Assembly (NCBI GenBank): GCA_031415015.1
Contig: JANOQT010000096.1
Coordinates: 1-64,000 of the forward strand
Origin: JAUYQR01 sp031415015
Lineage (GTDB): Bacteria > Pseudomonadota > Alphaproteobacteria > Rhodobacterales > Rhodobacteraceae
Direction of reading: 5' to 3'
DNA: 64,000 nt
Shown: positions 16,010 to 25,112 of the stretch, piece after piece
Numbering within the stretch: position 1 is the stretch's first letter
How the letters are laid out: the number at the start of each line of letters is the position of its first letter
Made by a program: the position numbers and the translations under genes
The notes under the pieces: generated by a model
What the model was told of the DNA's origin: nothing
The model's input: only the letters and a program-made list of their open reading frames with translations
Database searches by the model: none

Positions 16010-16597
16010 ATGACTGATTCCGTCCCAGGTTCCCCCACCGCAAAGCCGACAAAGTTCCGCCCGGGCGGCCTCAGCCCGCGCAAACCGACGCATTTCGCCT
16101 ATGCCCCCGACGCCGCCGCCCGTGCCGAACTGGCCCGCAGCCTCGACATTCTTGCCATCAAGGCCCTGCACTTCACCGGCAGCATCACGCCGTCGGGCCG
16201 CGATGAGATGACCCTGACCGGCACGCTGACGGCCACCGTCGATCAGGCCTGCGTCGTCACACTGGTGCCCGTTCCCGCCCGCATCACCGAAGAGGTCCGC
16301 CGCCGCTATGTGGCAGGCCTGCCTGCCCCCGAGGGCGAGGAAATGGAAATGCCCGAAGATGACACCACCGAACCGATGCCCGAGGTGATTGATCTGGCCG
16401 AGGTCGCAACCGAAGCGCTGGCGCTCGCCCTGCCACTGTACCCCCGCGCACCGGGGGCCACATTGGGCGAGGCGGTGTTTGCCGACGCAGGCGTCAAGCC
16501 CCTGGCGGATGCCGATCTGAAACCCTTTGCCGGCCTTGCGGGACTGGCCGAAAAGCTGGGATCCAAGCCGCCTGAAGGCTCGGACGGCGGCGTCTGA
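16010..16597 (+). CDS. DUF177 (YceD) family protein
   Basis: A 195-residue YceD/DUF177 protein. The family is almost always encoded next to rpmF, as here, and is implicated in 23S rRNA accumulation or ribosome assembly in plants and bacteria; the biochemical role is not established. Visible marks are the central LTATVDQACVVTL segment and an acidic stretch (EGEEMEMPEDDTTE, about residues 105-118). A GC hairpin at 16623-16639 lies between it and rpmF. Confidence 0.85.
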   Translation: MTDSVPGSPTAKPTKFRPGGLSPRKPTHFAYAPDAAARAELARSLDILAIKALHFTGSITPSGRDEMTLTGTLTATVDQACVVTLVPVPARITEEVRRRYVAGLPAPEGEEMEMPEDDTTEPMPEVIDLAEVATEALALALPLYPRAPGATLGEAVFADAGVKPLADADLKPFAGLAGLAEKLGSKPPEGSDGGV

Positions 16598-16768
16598 GAC
16601 GGTGGACCGGTCCCGGCGAAAAGGGGGTTGCGCGCCCCCGGAATCCGAGTATGTTCCGCGCCTCAATAAGCTGTGAAGCAGCCTCCGTCGGCTATTGCCT
16701 CTGTGCAATCCAAGGAACTGTTTTGCAAAGGAAATCCGGGGCCTGTCCCCACTGTCTGAGGTTGTGAC

Positions 16769-16975
16769 ATGGCTGTCCCACAGAACCGAACTACCAAATC
16801 CAAGCGCAACATGCGCCGTTCGCATGACGCACTCGTCGCCGCGAACCCCAACGCATGCTCCAACTGTGGCGAGCTCAAGCGCCCGCACCATGTGTGCCCG
16901 TCCTGCGGCCACTACGGGGCGCGCGAAGTCGTTGCGATGGCCACGGAAGTCGATCTTGACGAGGATGCGGCGTAA
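16769..16975 (+). CDS. rpmF: 50S ribosomal protein L32
   Basis: A 68-residue L32 protein beginning MAVPQNRTTKSKRNMRRSHD. It has the paired cysteine knuckles CSNC and CPSC (a probable zinc ribbon), so it is the zinc-binding form. It sits in the conserved DUF177-rpmF-plsX-fabH order, which links ribosome assembly to lipid synthesis in many bacteria. Confidence 0.96.
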   Translation: MAVPQNRTTKSKRNMRRSHDALVAANPNACSNCGELKRPHHVCPSCGHYGAREVVAMATEVDLDEDAA

Positions 16976-17001
16976 GCCGCGCCTGACGCGCGCGCTTGCC
17001 G

Positions 17002-18138
17002 ATGGCCATCGGACTTGAAACTCCGGTAACCTCTGGTGCAAAGCGCATCGTGATATCCGTTGATGCAATGGGCGGCGATCGGGGTCCGGCGGTGATTGTC
17101 GCCGGCCTTGTCGAATCGCTGGCCCGGCTTCCGAACATGGATGTGATCCTGCACGGCGACGAGTCGGTGCTGGCACCGATGCTTGCACGCCACCCCGACC
17201 TGTCGGGCCGCTGCACCCTGCGTCACGCGCCGCGCGTCGTCACGATGGATGACAAGCCCGCGCAAGTGATGCGCCACGGCATGGGCACCTCGATGTGGTC
17301 CACCATCGACAGCGTCAAGGCTGGCGAGGCGACGGCGGCGGTATCTTGCGGCAACACCGGGGCGCTGATGGCGGTGTCGATGATCCGCCTGCGCAAGCTG
17401 CCCGGCGTCAACCGCCCGGCCATCGCCTGCCTGTGGCCTTCGCGCAACCCCGGCGGCTTCAACCTGATGCTGGACGTCGGTGCCGACATCAAGGCCGAGG
17501 CGGACGACCTGCTGCAATATGCGACGATGGGCGCGTCCTACGCCCGTAACGGCCTGAATGTCGCCCGCCCGCGCATCGGCATCCTCAATGTCGGCACCGA
17601 AGAGCACAAGGGTCGGGCCGAGCTGAAAGAGGCGCATGACCGGATGCCCGCCACCGCCCTGATCGGCGATTTCGACTATGTGGGCTTTGTCGAAGGCGGC
17701 GATCTGCCCTCGGACCGCGTCGATGTGATCGTGACCGACGGCTTCACCGGCAATGTGGCGCTGAAGACCGGCGAGGGCACCGCCAAACTGATCGGCGATT
17801 TCCTGCGTGAGGCGTTTGGCGCGGGTCTGATGTCGAAGTTCGCTGCGTTGCTGGCAATGAACTCGTTGAAACGGCTGCAAAAACGCATGGACCCCCGCCG
17901 CGTCAATGGGGGCGTGTTTCTGGGCTTGAACGGCACCGTGGTGAAATCGCACGGCTCTGCCGACAGCACCGGCGTTGCCGCCGCGATCGGCCTTGCCTAC
18001 CAGCTTGCGCAGTCGCGCTTTACCGAACGCCTGGCCGCGCGGGTTGCATCCGCCGAACGCGCAAGGCAGGATGCAGATCAGGATCAGCCCGCAACGACCG
18101 GGCTAAAGACCGGGCCGGGGAGCAGTCCATCCGCATGA
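17002..18138 (+). CDS. plsX: Phosphate acyltransferase PlsX
   Basis: A 378-residue PlsX, which converts acyl-ACP to acyl-phosphate for the PlsY step of phospholipid synthesis at the inner face of the membrane. Family motifs include SVDAMGGDRGP, SCGNTGALMA and DGFTGNVALKTGEG. The start may be ATG 17002 or TTG 16996 in the same frame; neither has a strong Shine-Dalgarno. It overlaps fabH by 4 bases. The Gln/Asp/Ala-rich tail after residue 350 is variable among relatives. Confidence 0.95.
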   Translation: MAIGLETPVTSGAKRIVISVDAMGGDRGPAVIVAGLVESLARLPNMDVILHGDESVLAPMLARHPDLSGRCTLRHAPRVVTMDDKPAQVMRHGMGTSMWSTIDSVKAGEATAAVSCGNTGALMAVSMIRLRKLPGVNRPAIACLWPSRNPGGFNLMLDVGADIKAEADDLLQYATMGASYARNGLNVARPRIGILNVGTEEHKGRAELKEAHDRMPATALIGDFDYVGFVEGGDLPSDRVDVIVTDGFTGNVALKTGEGTAKLIGDFLREAFGAGLMSKFAALLAMNSLKRLQKRMDPRRVNGGVFLGLNGTVVKSHGSADSTGVAAAIGLAYQLAQSRFTERLAARVASAERARQDADQDQPATTGLKTGPGSSPSA

Positions 18139-19106
18139 CGATACGCGCCGTAGTCAGGGGCGTCGGGCACTACCTGCCTGACCGCGTGGTCCCGAATTCC
18201 GAATTCGAAGCGATTGTGGACACGTCGGATGAATGGATCCGTTCGCGCTCCGGCATCGAACGCCGCCATTTCGCCGCCGAGGGTCAGACCACCTCTGATC
18301 TGGCCACCCGCGCGGCACAGGCGGCCCTCGCCGATGCGGGCCTTCTGGCCGATGACATCGACGCTATTGTCCTTGCCACCTCGACCGCCGACCTGACCTT
18401 TCCCGCCGCCGCCACCATGGTACAGGCCAACCTGGGCATGACGCGCGGCTTTGCCTTCGACGTGCAGGCGGTCTGCGCCGGATTCGTCTTCGCCCTGACC
18501 AACGCCAACGCCCTGATCCTGTCGGGCCAGGCGCGCCGCGTGCTGGTGATCGGCGCGGAAACCTTCAGCCGCCTGATGAACTGGAACGACCGCGGCACCT
18601 GCGTGCTGTTCGGCGACGGCGCGGGCGCGCTGATCCTTGAGGCCACCGAAAGCCCGGGTACCCCTGCCGACCGGGGCATCCTGTCCACCGACCTGAATTC
18701 CGACGGCCGCTACAAGGACCTGCTGTATGTCAACGGCGGCGTGTCGACCGGCACCACCGGGCATCTGGTGATGGAAGGCAAAGAGGTCTTTCGCCATGCC
18801 ATTGAAAAGCTGGCACAAACCGCCCATACCGCGCTGGACAAAGCGGGTCTGACGGCTGATGACGTTGACTGGATCGTGCCGCATCAGGCCAATATCCGCA
18901 TCATCGAGGGCACTGCAAAACGCATGCAGGTGTCGATGGACCGCGTCGTCGTCACCGTGCAGGACCACGGCAACACCTCCGCCGCTTCCATCCCGCTTGC
19001 CCTGTCGGTCGGGCGCGACCGGGGCCAGATCAAACCGGGCGACCTGCTGGTCACCGAGGCGATCGGCGGCGGTCTGGCTTGGGGCTCTGTCGTCCTGCGC
19101 TGGTAA
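18135..19106 (+). CDS. fabH: Beta-ketoacyl-ACP synthase III FabH
   Basis: A 323-residue KAS III that starts fatty acid synthesis by condensing acetyl-CoA with malonyl-ACP. The triad is Cys114 in VQAVCAGF, His in VPHQANIRI and Asn in DHGNTSAASIP. The ATG overlaps the plsX stop (ATGA), so the two are translationally coupled. Confidence 0.95.
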   Translation: MTIRAVVRGVGHYLPDRVVPNSEFEAIVDTSDEWIRSRSGIERRHFAAEGQTTSDLATRAAQAALADAGLLADDIDAIVLATSTADLTFPAAATMVQANLGMTRGFAFDVQAVCAGFVFALTNANALILSGQARRVLVIGAETFSRLMNWNDRGTCVLFGDGAGALILEATESPGTPADRGILSTDLNSDGRYKDLLYVNGGVSTGTTGHLVMEGKEVFRHAIEKLAQTAHTALDKAGLTADDVDWIVPHQANIRIIEGTAKRMQVSMDRVVVTVQDHGNTSAASIPLALSVGRDRGQIKPGDLLVTEAIGGGLAWGSVVLRW

Positions 19107-19207
19107 TCGCCTTTAACCACGCGTTCCAAGTGGTTGATCCCAATGGTTGATATTGACTCGGAAATCCATCCGCCGCATCCTGCCTGAAAATAACCCGGGG
19201 GGACGTG

Positions 19208-19510
19208 ATGAGCGACAAGACATTGACGCGGATGGATCTCAGCGAAGCCGTGTTTCGCGAGGTTGGCCTCAGCCGCAACGAATCTGCCACGCTGGTCGAA
19301 TCTGTCCTGCAGCACATGTCCGATTCCCTCGCGACCGGCGAGACGGTGAAAATCTCGTCCTTCGGCACCTTCTCGGTCCGCGCCAAATCCGCCCGCGTCG
19401 GCCGCAATCCTAAAACCGGCGACGAGGTGCCGATCTCGCCCCGCCGCGTCCTGACCTTCCGCCCCTCGCATCTGATGAAAGATCGCGTCGCCGCCGGAAA
19501 GAAGCGCTGA
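19208..19510 (+). CDS. ihfA: Integration host factor subunit alpha
   Basis: A 100-residue DNA-bending protein of the HU/IHF family. The signature GRNPKTGDEVPISPRRV and the FGTFSVR strand identify the alpha subunit. It acts with the beta subunit in nucleoid architecture and in recombination and transcription. The start is ATG 19208 (a GTG lies directly before it in frame), with GGGGGACG as ribosome site. The 100-base gap from fabH may hold its own promoter. Confidence 0.93.
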   Translation: MSDKTLTRMDLSEAVFREVGLSRNESATLVESVLQHMSDSLATGETVKISSFGTFSVRAKSARVGRNPKTGDEVPISPRRVLTFRPSHLMKDRVAAGKKR

Positions 19511-19524
19511 AAGGGCCCTAGCGG

Positions 19525-20118
19525 ATGGACAAGTCGCCTGACGCCTTCCGTACCATCAGCGAGGTCGCCGAACACCTTGAGACGCCGGCCCATGTGCTGC
19601 GCTTCTGGGAAAGCCGGTTTCCGCAGATCAGACCGGTCAAACGGGCGGGCGGGCGGCGCTACTACCGCCCCTCCGACGTGGCGCTGCTGACCGGGATCAA
19701 GCGGCTGTTGCACGACGAAGGCCTGACCATCCGCGGCGTGCAAAAGATCCTGCGCGAACACGGCGTGCGGCACGTGGCTGGCCTTTCGGACGAACAGGCC
19801 GCCCTCGATAACCTTGCCGATGCCGAGGCACCCGTGTTCGACGCCGTCGAAGAAACCACCGAACGCGCAGCCCAGCCGCTGCCCGCGCCAGTGATCGAAC
19901 AACCCCCGGCACCGTCCGGCTTGCCGCTTTTCGACGCGCCCGCCGCAGCACCTCCGCCGCCGCCAAAGCCGCGCGACGATATCGGCTTTGCCAGCCGGAT
20001 CAGGGCTTTGCCAGCCGGAGCTTTCAAAAAATCCGGCCCCGATGTTGCCGCCCTGTCCCGCCGCTTGGCCACCCTGCGCGCCCGGATGGGATCACAGGCC
20101 GAAGGCGGACGGGGCTGA
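19525..20118 (+). CDS. MerR-family transcriptional regulator
   Basis: A 197-residue regulator with an N-terminal MerR winged helix (FRTISEVAEHLETPAHVLRF, then YYRPSDVALLTGIKRLL). The rest is a Pro/Ala-rich linker and a basic C-terminus without cysteines of a metal sensor. It follows ihfA by 14 bases, a conserved alphaproteobacterial pair of unknown regulon. Confidence 0.85.
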   Translation: MDKSPDAFRTISEVAEHLETPAHVLRFWESRFPQIRPVKRAGGRRYYRPSDVALLTGIKRLLHDEGLTIRGVQKILREHGVRHVAGLSDEQAALDNLADAEAPVFDAVEETTERAAQPLPAPVIEQPPAPSGLPLFDAPAAAPPPPPKPRDDIGFASRIRALPAGAFKKSGPDVAALSRRLATLRARMGSQAEGGRG

Positions 20119-20139
20119 ACCGCCGATGCGCTTTCCCGC

Positions 20140-20167
20140 TTGCCCTGCCTTGGAAACTCGTTATGTA
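20140..20167 (+). promoter_or_regulatory. Possible promoter of tRNA-Pro
   Basis: TTGCCC (20140-20145), 16 bases, then TATGTA (20162-20167), about 12 bases before the mature tRNA 5' end. The spacing and position are right, but the hexamers are imperfect. Confidence 0.35.
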
Positions 20168-20178
20168 TCGCCCCGTGT

Positions 20179-20256
20179 CGGGCCGTAGCGCAGCCTGGTT
20201 AGCGCGTCCGTCTGGGGGGCGGGAGGTCGAGAGTTCGAATCTCTCCGGCCCGACCA
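20179..20256 (+). tRNA. tRNA-Pro (anticodon GGG)
   Basis: A complete cloverleaf with encoded CCA. The acceptor arm is CGGGCCG (20179-20185) paired with CGGCCCG (20246-20252), the D arm contains GCGCAGCCTGGTTAGCGC, the anticodon stem is 20207-20211/20219-20223 with the loop CTGGGGG (anticodon GGG, 20214-20216), and the T arm has GAGAGTTCGAATCTCTC. It reads CCC and CCU codons. Confidence 0.96.
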
Positions 20257-20261
20257 CTGCA

Positions 20262-20298
20262 AAGCCGCCCGCCTGCCATCTGGTAGCGCGGGCGGCTT
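20262..20298 (+). terminator. Strong hairpin between tRNA-Pro and dcd
   Basis: An 11-bp stem AAGCCGCCCGC/GCGGGCGGCTT (20262-20272, 20288-20298) with an internally pairing loop. Only a short T-rich tail (CGTATTTC) follows. It probably terminates the tRNA transcript or marks its 3' processing. Confidence 0.6.
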
Positions 20299-20323
20299 CG
20301 TATTTCAGGATCTGGGGCCCAAG

Positions 20324-21400
20324 ATGAACACCGGTGTGCTGCCCTCGCAGGCCCTCAGCGAGCTGATCGCCACCGGGGCCATCGCAGCCGACCCGCCGGT
20401 GCGCGATGATCAGCTGCAACCCGCCAGCCTTGACCTCCGCCTTGGCACCGTCGCCTACCGCGTCCGCGCCTCGTTCCTCACCGGGCGCGGGGCAACCGTC
20501 GAAGACAGGCTGGCCGAGTTTACCATGCACAAGGTCAACCTCACCGAAGGTGCTGTGCTGGAGAAGAACTGCGTCTACGTCATCCCCCTCGCCGAACGCC
20601 TCGCCCTGCCCCCCGGCCTGACCGCCGTGGCCAATGCCAAAAGCTCCACCGGGCGGCTGGACCTGCTGACCCGCACCATCACCGATGGCGGGATCGAATT
20701 TGACCGCATCCCCGAAGGTTACACAGGCCCGCTGTACGCCGAGGTTTGCCCGCGCAGCTTTTCCGTTCTGGTCCGCGCCGGGCAGCGGCTGAACCAGATT
20801 CGCTTTCGCCGTGGCCATGCCGTGCTGTCCGATGCCGAACTAACAGCGCTGCATGCCGCCGAGCCGTTGGTCACCGGCGAGGCAGTGATTTCCGAAGGTC
20901 TGGGCTTTTCCGTCGACCTGCGCCCCGCCACCGGCGACCTTGTCGGCTACCGCGCCAAACCCCACGCCGGGGTGATCGACCTCGACCGCATCGGCCACTA
21001 CCCGGCAGCCGAGTTCTGGGAGGCGCTGCACACCACCGAAGGCCGCATCATCCTCGACCCCGGCGCGTTCTACATTCTGGTATCGCGCGAGGCGGTGACG
21101 ATCCCCCCCGATTACGCCGCCGAGATGGCCCCTTACCTTGCCATGGTCGGCGAATTTCGCGTGCATTACGCCGGGTTCTTCGATCCCGGCTTCGGCCATG
21201 CACTGGCGGGTGGTACCGGCTCTCGCGGGGTGCTGGAGGTGCGCTGCCATGAGGCGCCCTTCGTGCTGGAACACGCTCAAGTCGTCGGGCGGCTGGTTTA
21301 TGAACACATGAGCGAACGCCCGCAAACCCTTTACGGCGCTGGGATTTCCTCGAACTATCAGGGTCAGGGATTAAAGCTCGCCAAACAGTTCAGAACCTGA
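20324..21400 (+). CDS. dcd: 2'-Deoxycytidine 5'-triphosphate deaminase (long form)
   Basis: A 358-residue dCTP deaminase of the long alphaproteobacterial type, roughly twice the length of E. coli Dcd (193). The N-terminal half carries the family core (PASLDLRLG, AKSSTGRLDLLTR, FDRIPEGYTGPLYAEV, QRLNQIRF). The C-terminal half (about residues 190-358) looks like a second, diverged repeat of the fold (VIDLDRIGHYPAAEFWE...VPYL). It makes dUTP for thymidylate synthesis. It stands alone after tRNA-Pro. Confidence 0.85.
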   Translation: MNTGVLPSQALSELIATGAIAADPPVRDDQLQPASLDLRLGTVAYRVRASFLTGRGATVEDRLAEFTMHKVNLTEGAVLEKNCVYVIPLAERLALPPGLTAVANAKSSTGRLDLLTRTITDGGIEFDRIPEGYTGPLYAEVCPRSFSVLVRAGQRLNQIRFRRGHAVLSDAELTALHAAEPLVTGEAVISEGLGFSVDLRPATGDLVGYRAKPHAGVIDLDRIGHYPAAEFWEALHTTEGRIILDPGAFYILVSREAVTIPPDYAAEMAPYLAMVGEFRVHYAGFFDPGFGHALAGGTGSRGVLEVRCHEAPFVLEHAQVVGRLVYEHMSERPQTLYGAGISSNYQGQGLKLAKQFRT

Positions 21401-21449
21401 ACTGCAGGCGAACTGCTGTTTTCAGAAATGCTCCCGCGCGGAGCGCTGA

Positions 21450-21475
21450 CAGTAGGATGGGCAATCTGCCCATCG
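21450..21475 (+). repeat. GTAGG-flanked hairpin repeat, copy B
   Basis: CAGTAG followed by the stem GATGGGCA/TGCCCATC (21456-21463, 21467-21474). It lies in the 106-base gap between the convergent dcd and the small gene at 21507. Same design as copies A, C and D, but more diverged. Confidence 0.5.
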
Positions 21476-21506
21476 TGGCGACGCAAAGGCGGTTGCGCAC
21501 TCCAGC

Positions 21507-21707
21507 CTACCGCCACAGCCGCCGCGTTACCTTCGCCACGTCTTTCGCCCGCCCTGCCAGATCGCGCGCCCGCTTGGCTTCTTCGCGTTCGGCAGGCGTC
21601 ATCTCTGCCTCCGGCTTGCCCCGGCGGGCGGCCACGTCGATGCCGGTATCGACCGCCGTCTTGATCGCCATCCGGATCAGCATCTGGAAAAGCCCGTTCA
21701 GGTTCAT
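21507..21707 (-). CDS. Conserved small hypothetical protein after scpB
   Basis: A 66-residue protein with a hydrophobic/amphipathic N-terminus (MNLNGLFQMLIRMAIKTAVD) and a charged, helix-prone rest (AEREEAKRARDLAGRAKD, then basic VTRRLWR). I do not recognise a family. It starts 10 bases after the scpB stop, so it is probably the last gene of the argS-scpB operon. Coding is supported by the operon spacing and high-GC codon use. Confidence 0.65.
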   Translation of the reverse strand: MNLNGLFQMLIRMAIKTAVDTGIDVAARRGKPEAEMTPAEREEAKRARDLAGRAKDVAKVTRRLWR

Positions 21708-21717
21708 CGCCGCCTCC

Positions 21718-22353
21718 TCAATCTTCGAACAATTCGCTTTGGCCGGTCACCGCATCGTCATCCTCGTCGCCCGGCAGCGATAGCCCCGGTGCGGGCCGGT
21801 TGTCCAGCAATCCCGCCGCGCGCAATTCCTTCAGCCCCGGCAGATCGCGCGCTGATTCCAGACCGAAGTGGTCCAGAAAATGCTCAGTCACCACAAATGT
21901 CACTGGCCGGCCCGGCGTCATCCGGCGGCGGCCCAGCCTGATCCAGTCCAGTTCCAGCAGCTGATCCACAGTGCCCCGGCTGACCGCCACGCCACGGATT
22001 TCCTCGATCTCGGTCCGTGTCACCGGCTGATGATAGGCCACAATTGCCAACGTCTCAATCGCGGCACGCGAAAGCTTCCGCGTCTCCACCGATTCGCGCT
22101 GCATCAGGTGGCCTAGGTCGGGTGCGGTGCGAAATGCATAAGCATCGCCGACCTTCACCAGGTTCACTCCCCGGCCCTCATACCGCTTGCGCAGATGCAC
22201 CAGCGCCTCGGCGGCATCGGCCCCGTGCGGCAGCCGCTGGGTGAGTTCCGCCAGCGTCACCGGCTCGGCCATCGCGAACAGGATCGCCTCGACCATCCGC
22301 TCTTGTTCGCCCATCGGCGGCGCGTCGAACAGGCTCTGCTCTTCCTCCATCAC
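21718..22353 (-). CDS. scpB: Segregation and condensation protein ScpB
   Basis: A 211-residue ScpB, the winged-helix accessory subunit of the SMC-ScpA-ScpB condensin that compacts and segregates chromosomes. Conserved parts are EAILFAMAEPVTLAEL, LSRAAIETLAIVAYHQPV and TRTEIEEIRGVAVSRG. It overlaps scpA by 4 bases. The tail after residue 180 is acidic and variable. Confidence 0.93.
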   Translation of the reverse strand: MMEEEQSLFDAPPMGEQERMVEAILFAMAEPVTLAELTQRLPHGADAAEALVHLRKRYEGRGVNLVKVGDAYAFRTAPDLGHLMQRESVETRKLSRAAIETLAIVAYHQPVTRTEIEEIRGVAVSRGTVDQLLELDWIRLGRRRMTPGRPVTFVVTEHFLDHFGLESARDLPGLKELRAAGLLDNRPAPGLSLPGDEDDDAVTGQSELFED

Positions 22354-23135
22354 GGATCCCTCCGCCTGAGCTGGATCGGCGCGAACACCTCGCCCTGCCG
22401 CAACACCACCTGCCCCCGCTTGGCCAGTTCAAGAACAGCGGCAAAATGCGCCGCCACCGCCGACCGCCGTGCCATCGGCGTCACGGTCCAGCCTTCGGGC
22501 AGGAATGTGGTCAAATCCGCCCAGTCGCCCGCATAGCCGATCAGTCCGCGCATCCGCTCCAGTGCCTGTTCCATTGTGAACACATGTTCACGGTCCATCA
22601 CGAAGGGGCGGAAATCGTCCTTGGTGCGGATGCGCGCATAGGCACGCATCAGGTCCAGCAAGGTCGCGGTATAGCGCACCACCTTGTGATGCATCACATC
22701 TTCCGGCACGCCGCGCGCAAAGAAATCGCGGGCCAGCTGGTCGCGGCCCATCAGCCGCGCCGCCGCCTCGCGCATGGCCGCCAACCGCTCCAGCTGAAAC
22801 GCCAGGTGCGCGGCCAGATCTTCGGCAGACGGCCCCTCATCGGTGGGGTCCGGCGGCAACAGCAGCCGCGATTTCAGGAACGCCAGCCAGGCCGCCATAA
22901 CCAGATAATCCGCCGCAAGCTCAATCCGCAGCGACCGCGCCTGCTCCACAAACCCCAGATACTGCTCGGCCAGTTGCAGCACGGACACCCGCCGCAAATC
23001 CACCTTCTGGGTCCGCGACAGCGTCAGCAACAGATCCAGCGGCCCCTCGAACCCGTCGACATCGACGATCAGCGCTTCAGCCGCCAGCCGCTCGCCGGTG
23101 GGCAACCGCTCGGGCTGGTCCCAGTCCTCAGCCAT
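22350..23135 (-). CDS. scpA: Segregation and condensation protein ScpA
   Basis: A 261-residue kleisin subunit bridging SMC heads. The family start VDGFEGPLDLLLTLSRTQKV is at about residues 26-45 and the C-terminal winged helix ends the protein. It overlaps nagZ by 8 bases and scpB by 4, so the three are tightly coupled. Confidence 0.94.
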   Translation of the reverse strand: MAEDWDQPERLPTGERLAAEALIVDVDGFEGPLDLLLTLSRTQKVDLRRVSVLQLAEQYLGFVEQARSLRIELAADYLVMAAWLAFLKSRLLLPPDPTDEGPSAEDLAAHLAFQLERLAAMREAAARLMGRDQLARDFFARGVPEDVMHHKVVRYTATLLDLMRAYARIRTKDDFRPFVMDREHVFTMEQALERMRGLIGYAGDWADLTTFLPEGWTVTPMARRSAVAAHFAAVLELAKRGQVVLRQGEVFAPIQLRRRDP

Positions 23136-24120
23136 CCGCCAGCTCCGCCATCAGCGCGGGCACATCGACGACCACATCCCGCCGCCACGCCAGCGCCGCC
23201 ACGCCGCGCGCCCGCGCCTGCACGGTCATTGCCCCCGCCGCCGCCGCCACCGCCTGCATTTCCGCCAGATCACCCTTGCAATGCAGCGCAATATCACAGC
23301 CCGCCGCCATCGACCGCGCCGCGCGCTCGGCGAGCGTGCCCGCCAGAGCCTGCATGTTCAGGTCATCCGTCATCAGCAATCCCTGAAACCCGATCTCTTC
23401 ACGGATAACCTTGATCATCCGGGGGCTCTGCGTCGCAGGCAGATCGTCATAGGCCGCAAATACCAGATGCGCCGTCATCGCCATCGGCAGATCGGCCAGC
23501 GCGCGGAACGGCGCGAAATCCACCGCCGCCAGCTCCGCCGCCGTCGCCGTCACCACCGGCAGGTCAAGATGGGTGTCGACATGCGACCGCCCGTGCCCCG
23601 GCATGTGCTTGACCACCGGGATCACCCCGCCCGCCAGCAACCCATCCGCCACGGCACGGGCCACCGCCGCCACCACCGCAGGATCGGTCCCGTAACAGCG
23701 GTTGCGCAGAAACGGATGCGTCACGTCAGACGCCACATCCGCTACCGGCGCGCAATTGGCATCCACCCCCACCGCGCGCAGCTCTGCCGCAATCACTTGC
23801 GACCGCAGCCGCATCACCCGCGCCGCCGCATCGACCGACCCCGCAGCCATCACCGTATCCAACGGCGGTGTCCATTCCGCCCAATGTGGCCCGCGCAGCC
23901 GCTGCACCCGCCCGCCCTCCTGATCAATCAGCACCGGCGCATCCCGCCCCACCGCCGCGCGCAAAGACGCGGTCAGCCGGCGCAGCTGATCCGGCGTCTC
24001 GACGTTGCGGGCGAACAGGATGAACCCGTACGGATCGGCCTCACGAAAGAACGCGGCCTCGCCCGGCAGCAGGCTTGGCCCGGCGCAGCCAAAGATCGCC
24101 GCACCGCTGCCGATGCTCAT
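23128..24120 (-). CDS. nagZ: Beta-N-acetylhexosaminidase NagZ
   Basis: A 330-residue GH3 enzyme that removes GlcNAc from anhydro-muropeptides during murein recycling in the cytoplasm. The GH3 NagZ signature KHMPGHGRSHVDTHLDLP is present, with the His/Asp pair typical of the family; the nucleophile Asp lies in LLMTDDLNM. It overlaps the SPOR-protein gene by 4 bases. Confidence 0.93.
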   Translation of the reverse strand: MSIGSGAAIFGCAGPSLLPGEAAFFREADPYGFILFARNVETPDQLRRLTASLRAAVGRDAPVLIDQEGGRVQRLRGPHWAEWTPPLDTVMAAGSVDAAARVMRLRSQVIAAELRAVGVDANCAPVADVASDVTHPFLRNRCYGTDPAVVAAVARAVADGLLAGGVIPVVKHMPGHGRSHVDTHLDLPVVTATAAELAAVDFAPFRALADLPMAMTAHLVFAAYDDLPATQSPRMIKVIREEIGFQGLLMTDDLNMQALAGTLAERAARSMAAGCDIALHCKGDLAEMQAVAAAAGAMTVQARARGVAALAWRRDVVVDVPALMAELADG

Positions 24121-25040
24121 CTTTGCGCGACCGGAATGCAGGCCGCATTCTCGGCGATAAAGGCGGAACAGAACCGCCGCGCCTCGGCCTCATCCTCGAA
24201 CCCGTGCGCGCGCAAACGAAAGAAGGTGCGCCCGCCGCTCTCAGCCGCCTGAACCACCATCCCCTTGCCCGCCATCAGATCGGTGAACTGGCCCTGCAGC
24301 CGCGCCCATTCCGCCTTTGCCTCGTCCTCGGTGTCGAAGGCTCCGAACTGGACCAGCCGCGTACCGGCGACCAGCGTGCCTGCATCAATCTCGACGGGGG
24401 CTACCATTGCGACCGCCGCAACCGGGGCCGCCGTGCGTCCGGGCCGTGCCTTCGGGCGCAGCGACCGGATCATCGTGCCGTCGGGTTCAAGCGTCTCCAG
24501 CGCGGGTGCCTCAGCCGCCGGCGCGATGCCCAATGCCTCGGCCAGCGCCGCCTCGACCGCCACTTCTGTCGGGTTGGCACTTTCCGCGACCGGATCGACG
24601 GCCAACGCCAGATCGGGGTCGGCAATCGGTGCCGAGGCCGGGGCCACGTCCAGCGCCACGTCCGGCACCGGCTGACCGGCCAGCCCCGCCGCATCCTCAA
24701 GCAATAACTCCACCGGGCGCGGTGCCAGGATCAGCCGGTCCGGAGGGGGCGCAGCGATGCCCACCTCGGCCACTTCATTCACCGCCAGGCCCTGATGAGC
24801 GGCCACTTCGCCGCCCGGATTGTCGGGCGCGATCCGCATCGGCCCGTCCAGCGCCTGCACCACCGGCACGCCGGTCACATCCCGCACCGCCAGCTTGTAG
24901 CCCCAGACCCCCAGCCCGATCACCAGCGCCAGCGAAGACGCCGCGCCCGCGATGTTGATGTAGCGTTGCAGGTTGGCCGCCCCGCCCTGATCGGTTGTGG
25001 AAAAGCCGCCGCCGAAACCGTCGAAATCCGCGTCTGCCAT
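24117..25040 (-). CDS. SPOR-domain membrane protein
   Basis: A 307-residue bitopic protein. One transmembrane helix (about residues 30-50, SSLALVIGLGVWGYKLAV) is followed by a long Pro/Ala-rich periplasmic linker and a C-terminal SPOR domain (about residues 225-305, RLVQFGAFDTEDEAKAEW). SPOR domains bind denuded septal peptidoglycan, so a role at the division site is likely. ATG 25040 is chosen as start because GAGGCGAC precedes it. It lies between argS and nagZ, as in many alphaproteobacteria. Confidence 0.85.
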   Translation of the reverse strand: MADADFDGFGGGFSTTDQGGAANLQRYINIAGAASSLALVIGLGVWGYKLAVRDVTGVPVVQALDGPMRIAPDNPGGEVAAHQGLAVNEVAEVGIAAPPPDRLILAPRPVELLLEDAAGLAGQPVPDVALDVAPASAPIADPDLALAVDPVAESANPTEVAVEAALAEALGIAPAAEAPALETLEPDGTMIRSLRPKARPGRTAAPVAAVAMVAPVEIDAGTLVAGTRLVQFGAFDTEDEAKAEWARLQGQFTDLMAGKGMVVQAAESGGRTFFRLRAHGFEDEAEARRFCSAFIAENAACIPVAQR

Positions 25041-25112
25041 GTGTCGCCTCTGCTCGCGGGGTGGTTTGTCCGCCCCTGCTTTCACGCCGTTGGGTCGACC
25101 GAGCGCTGTTGG

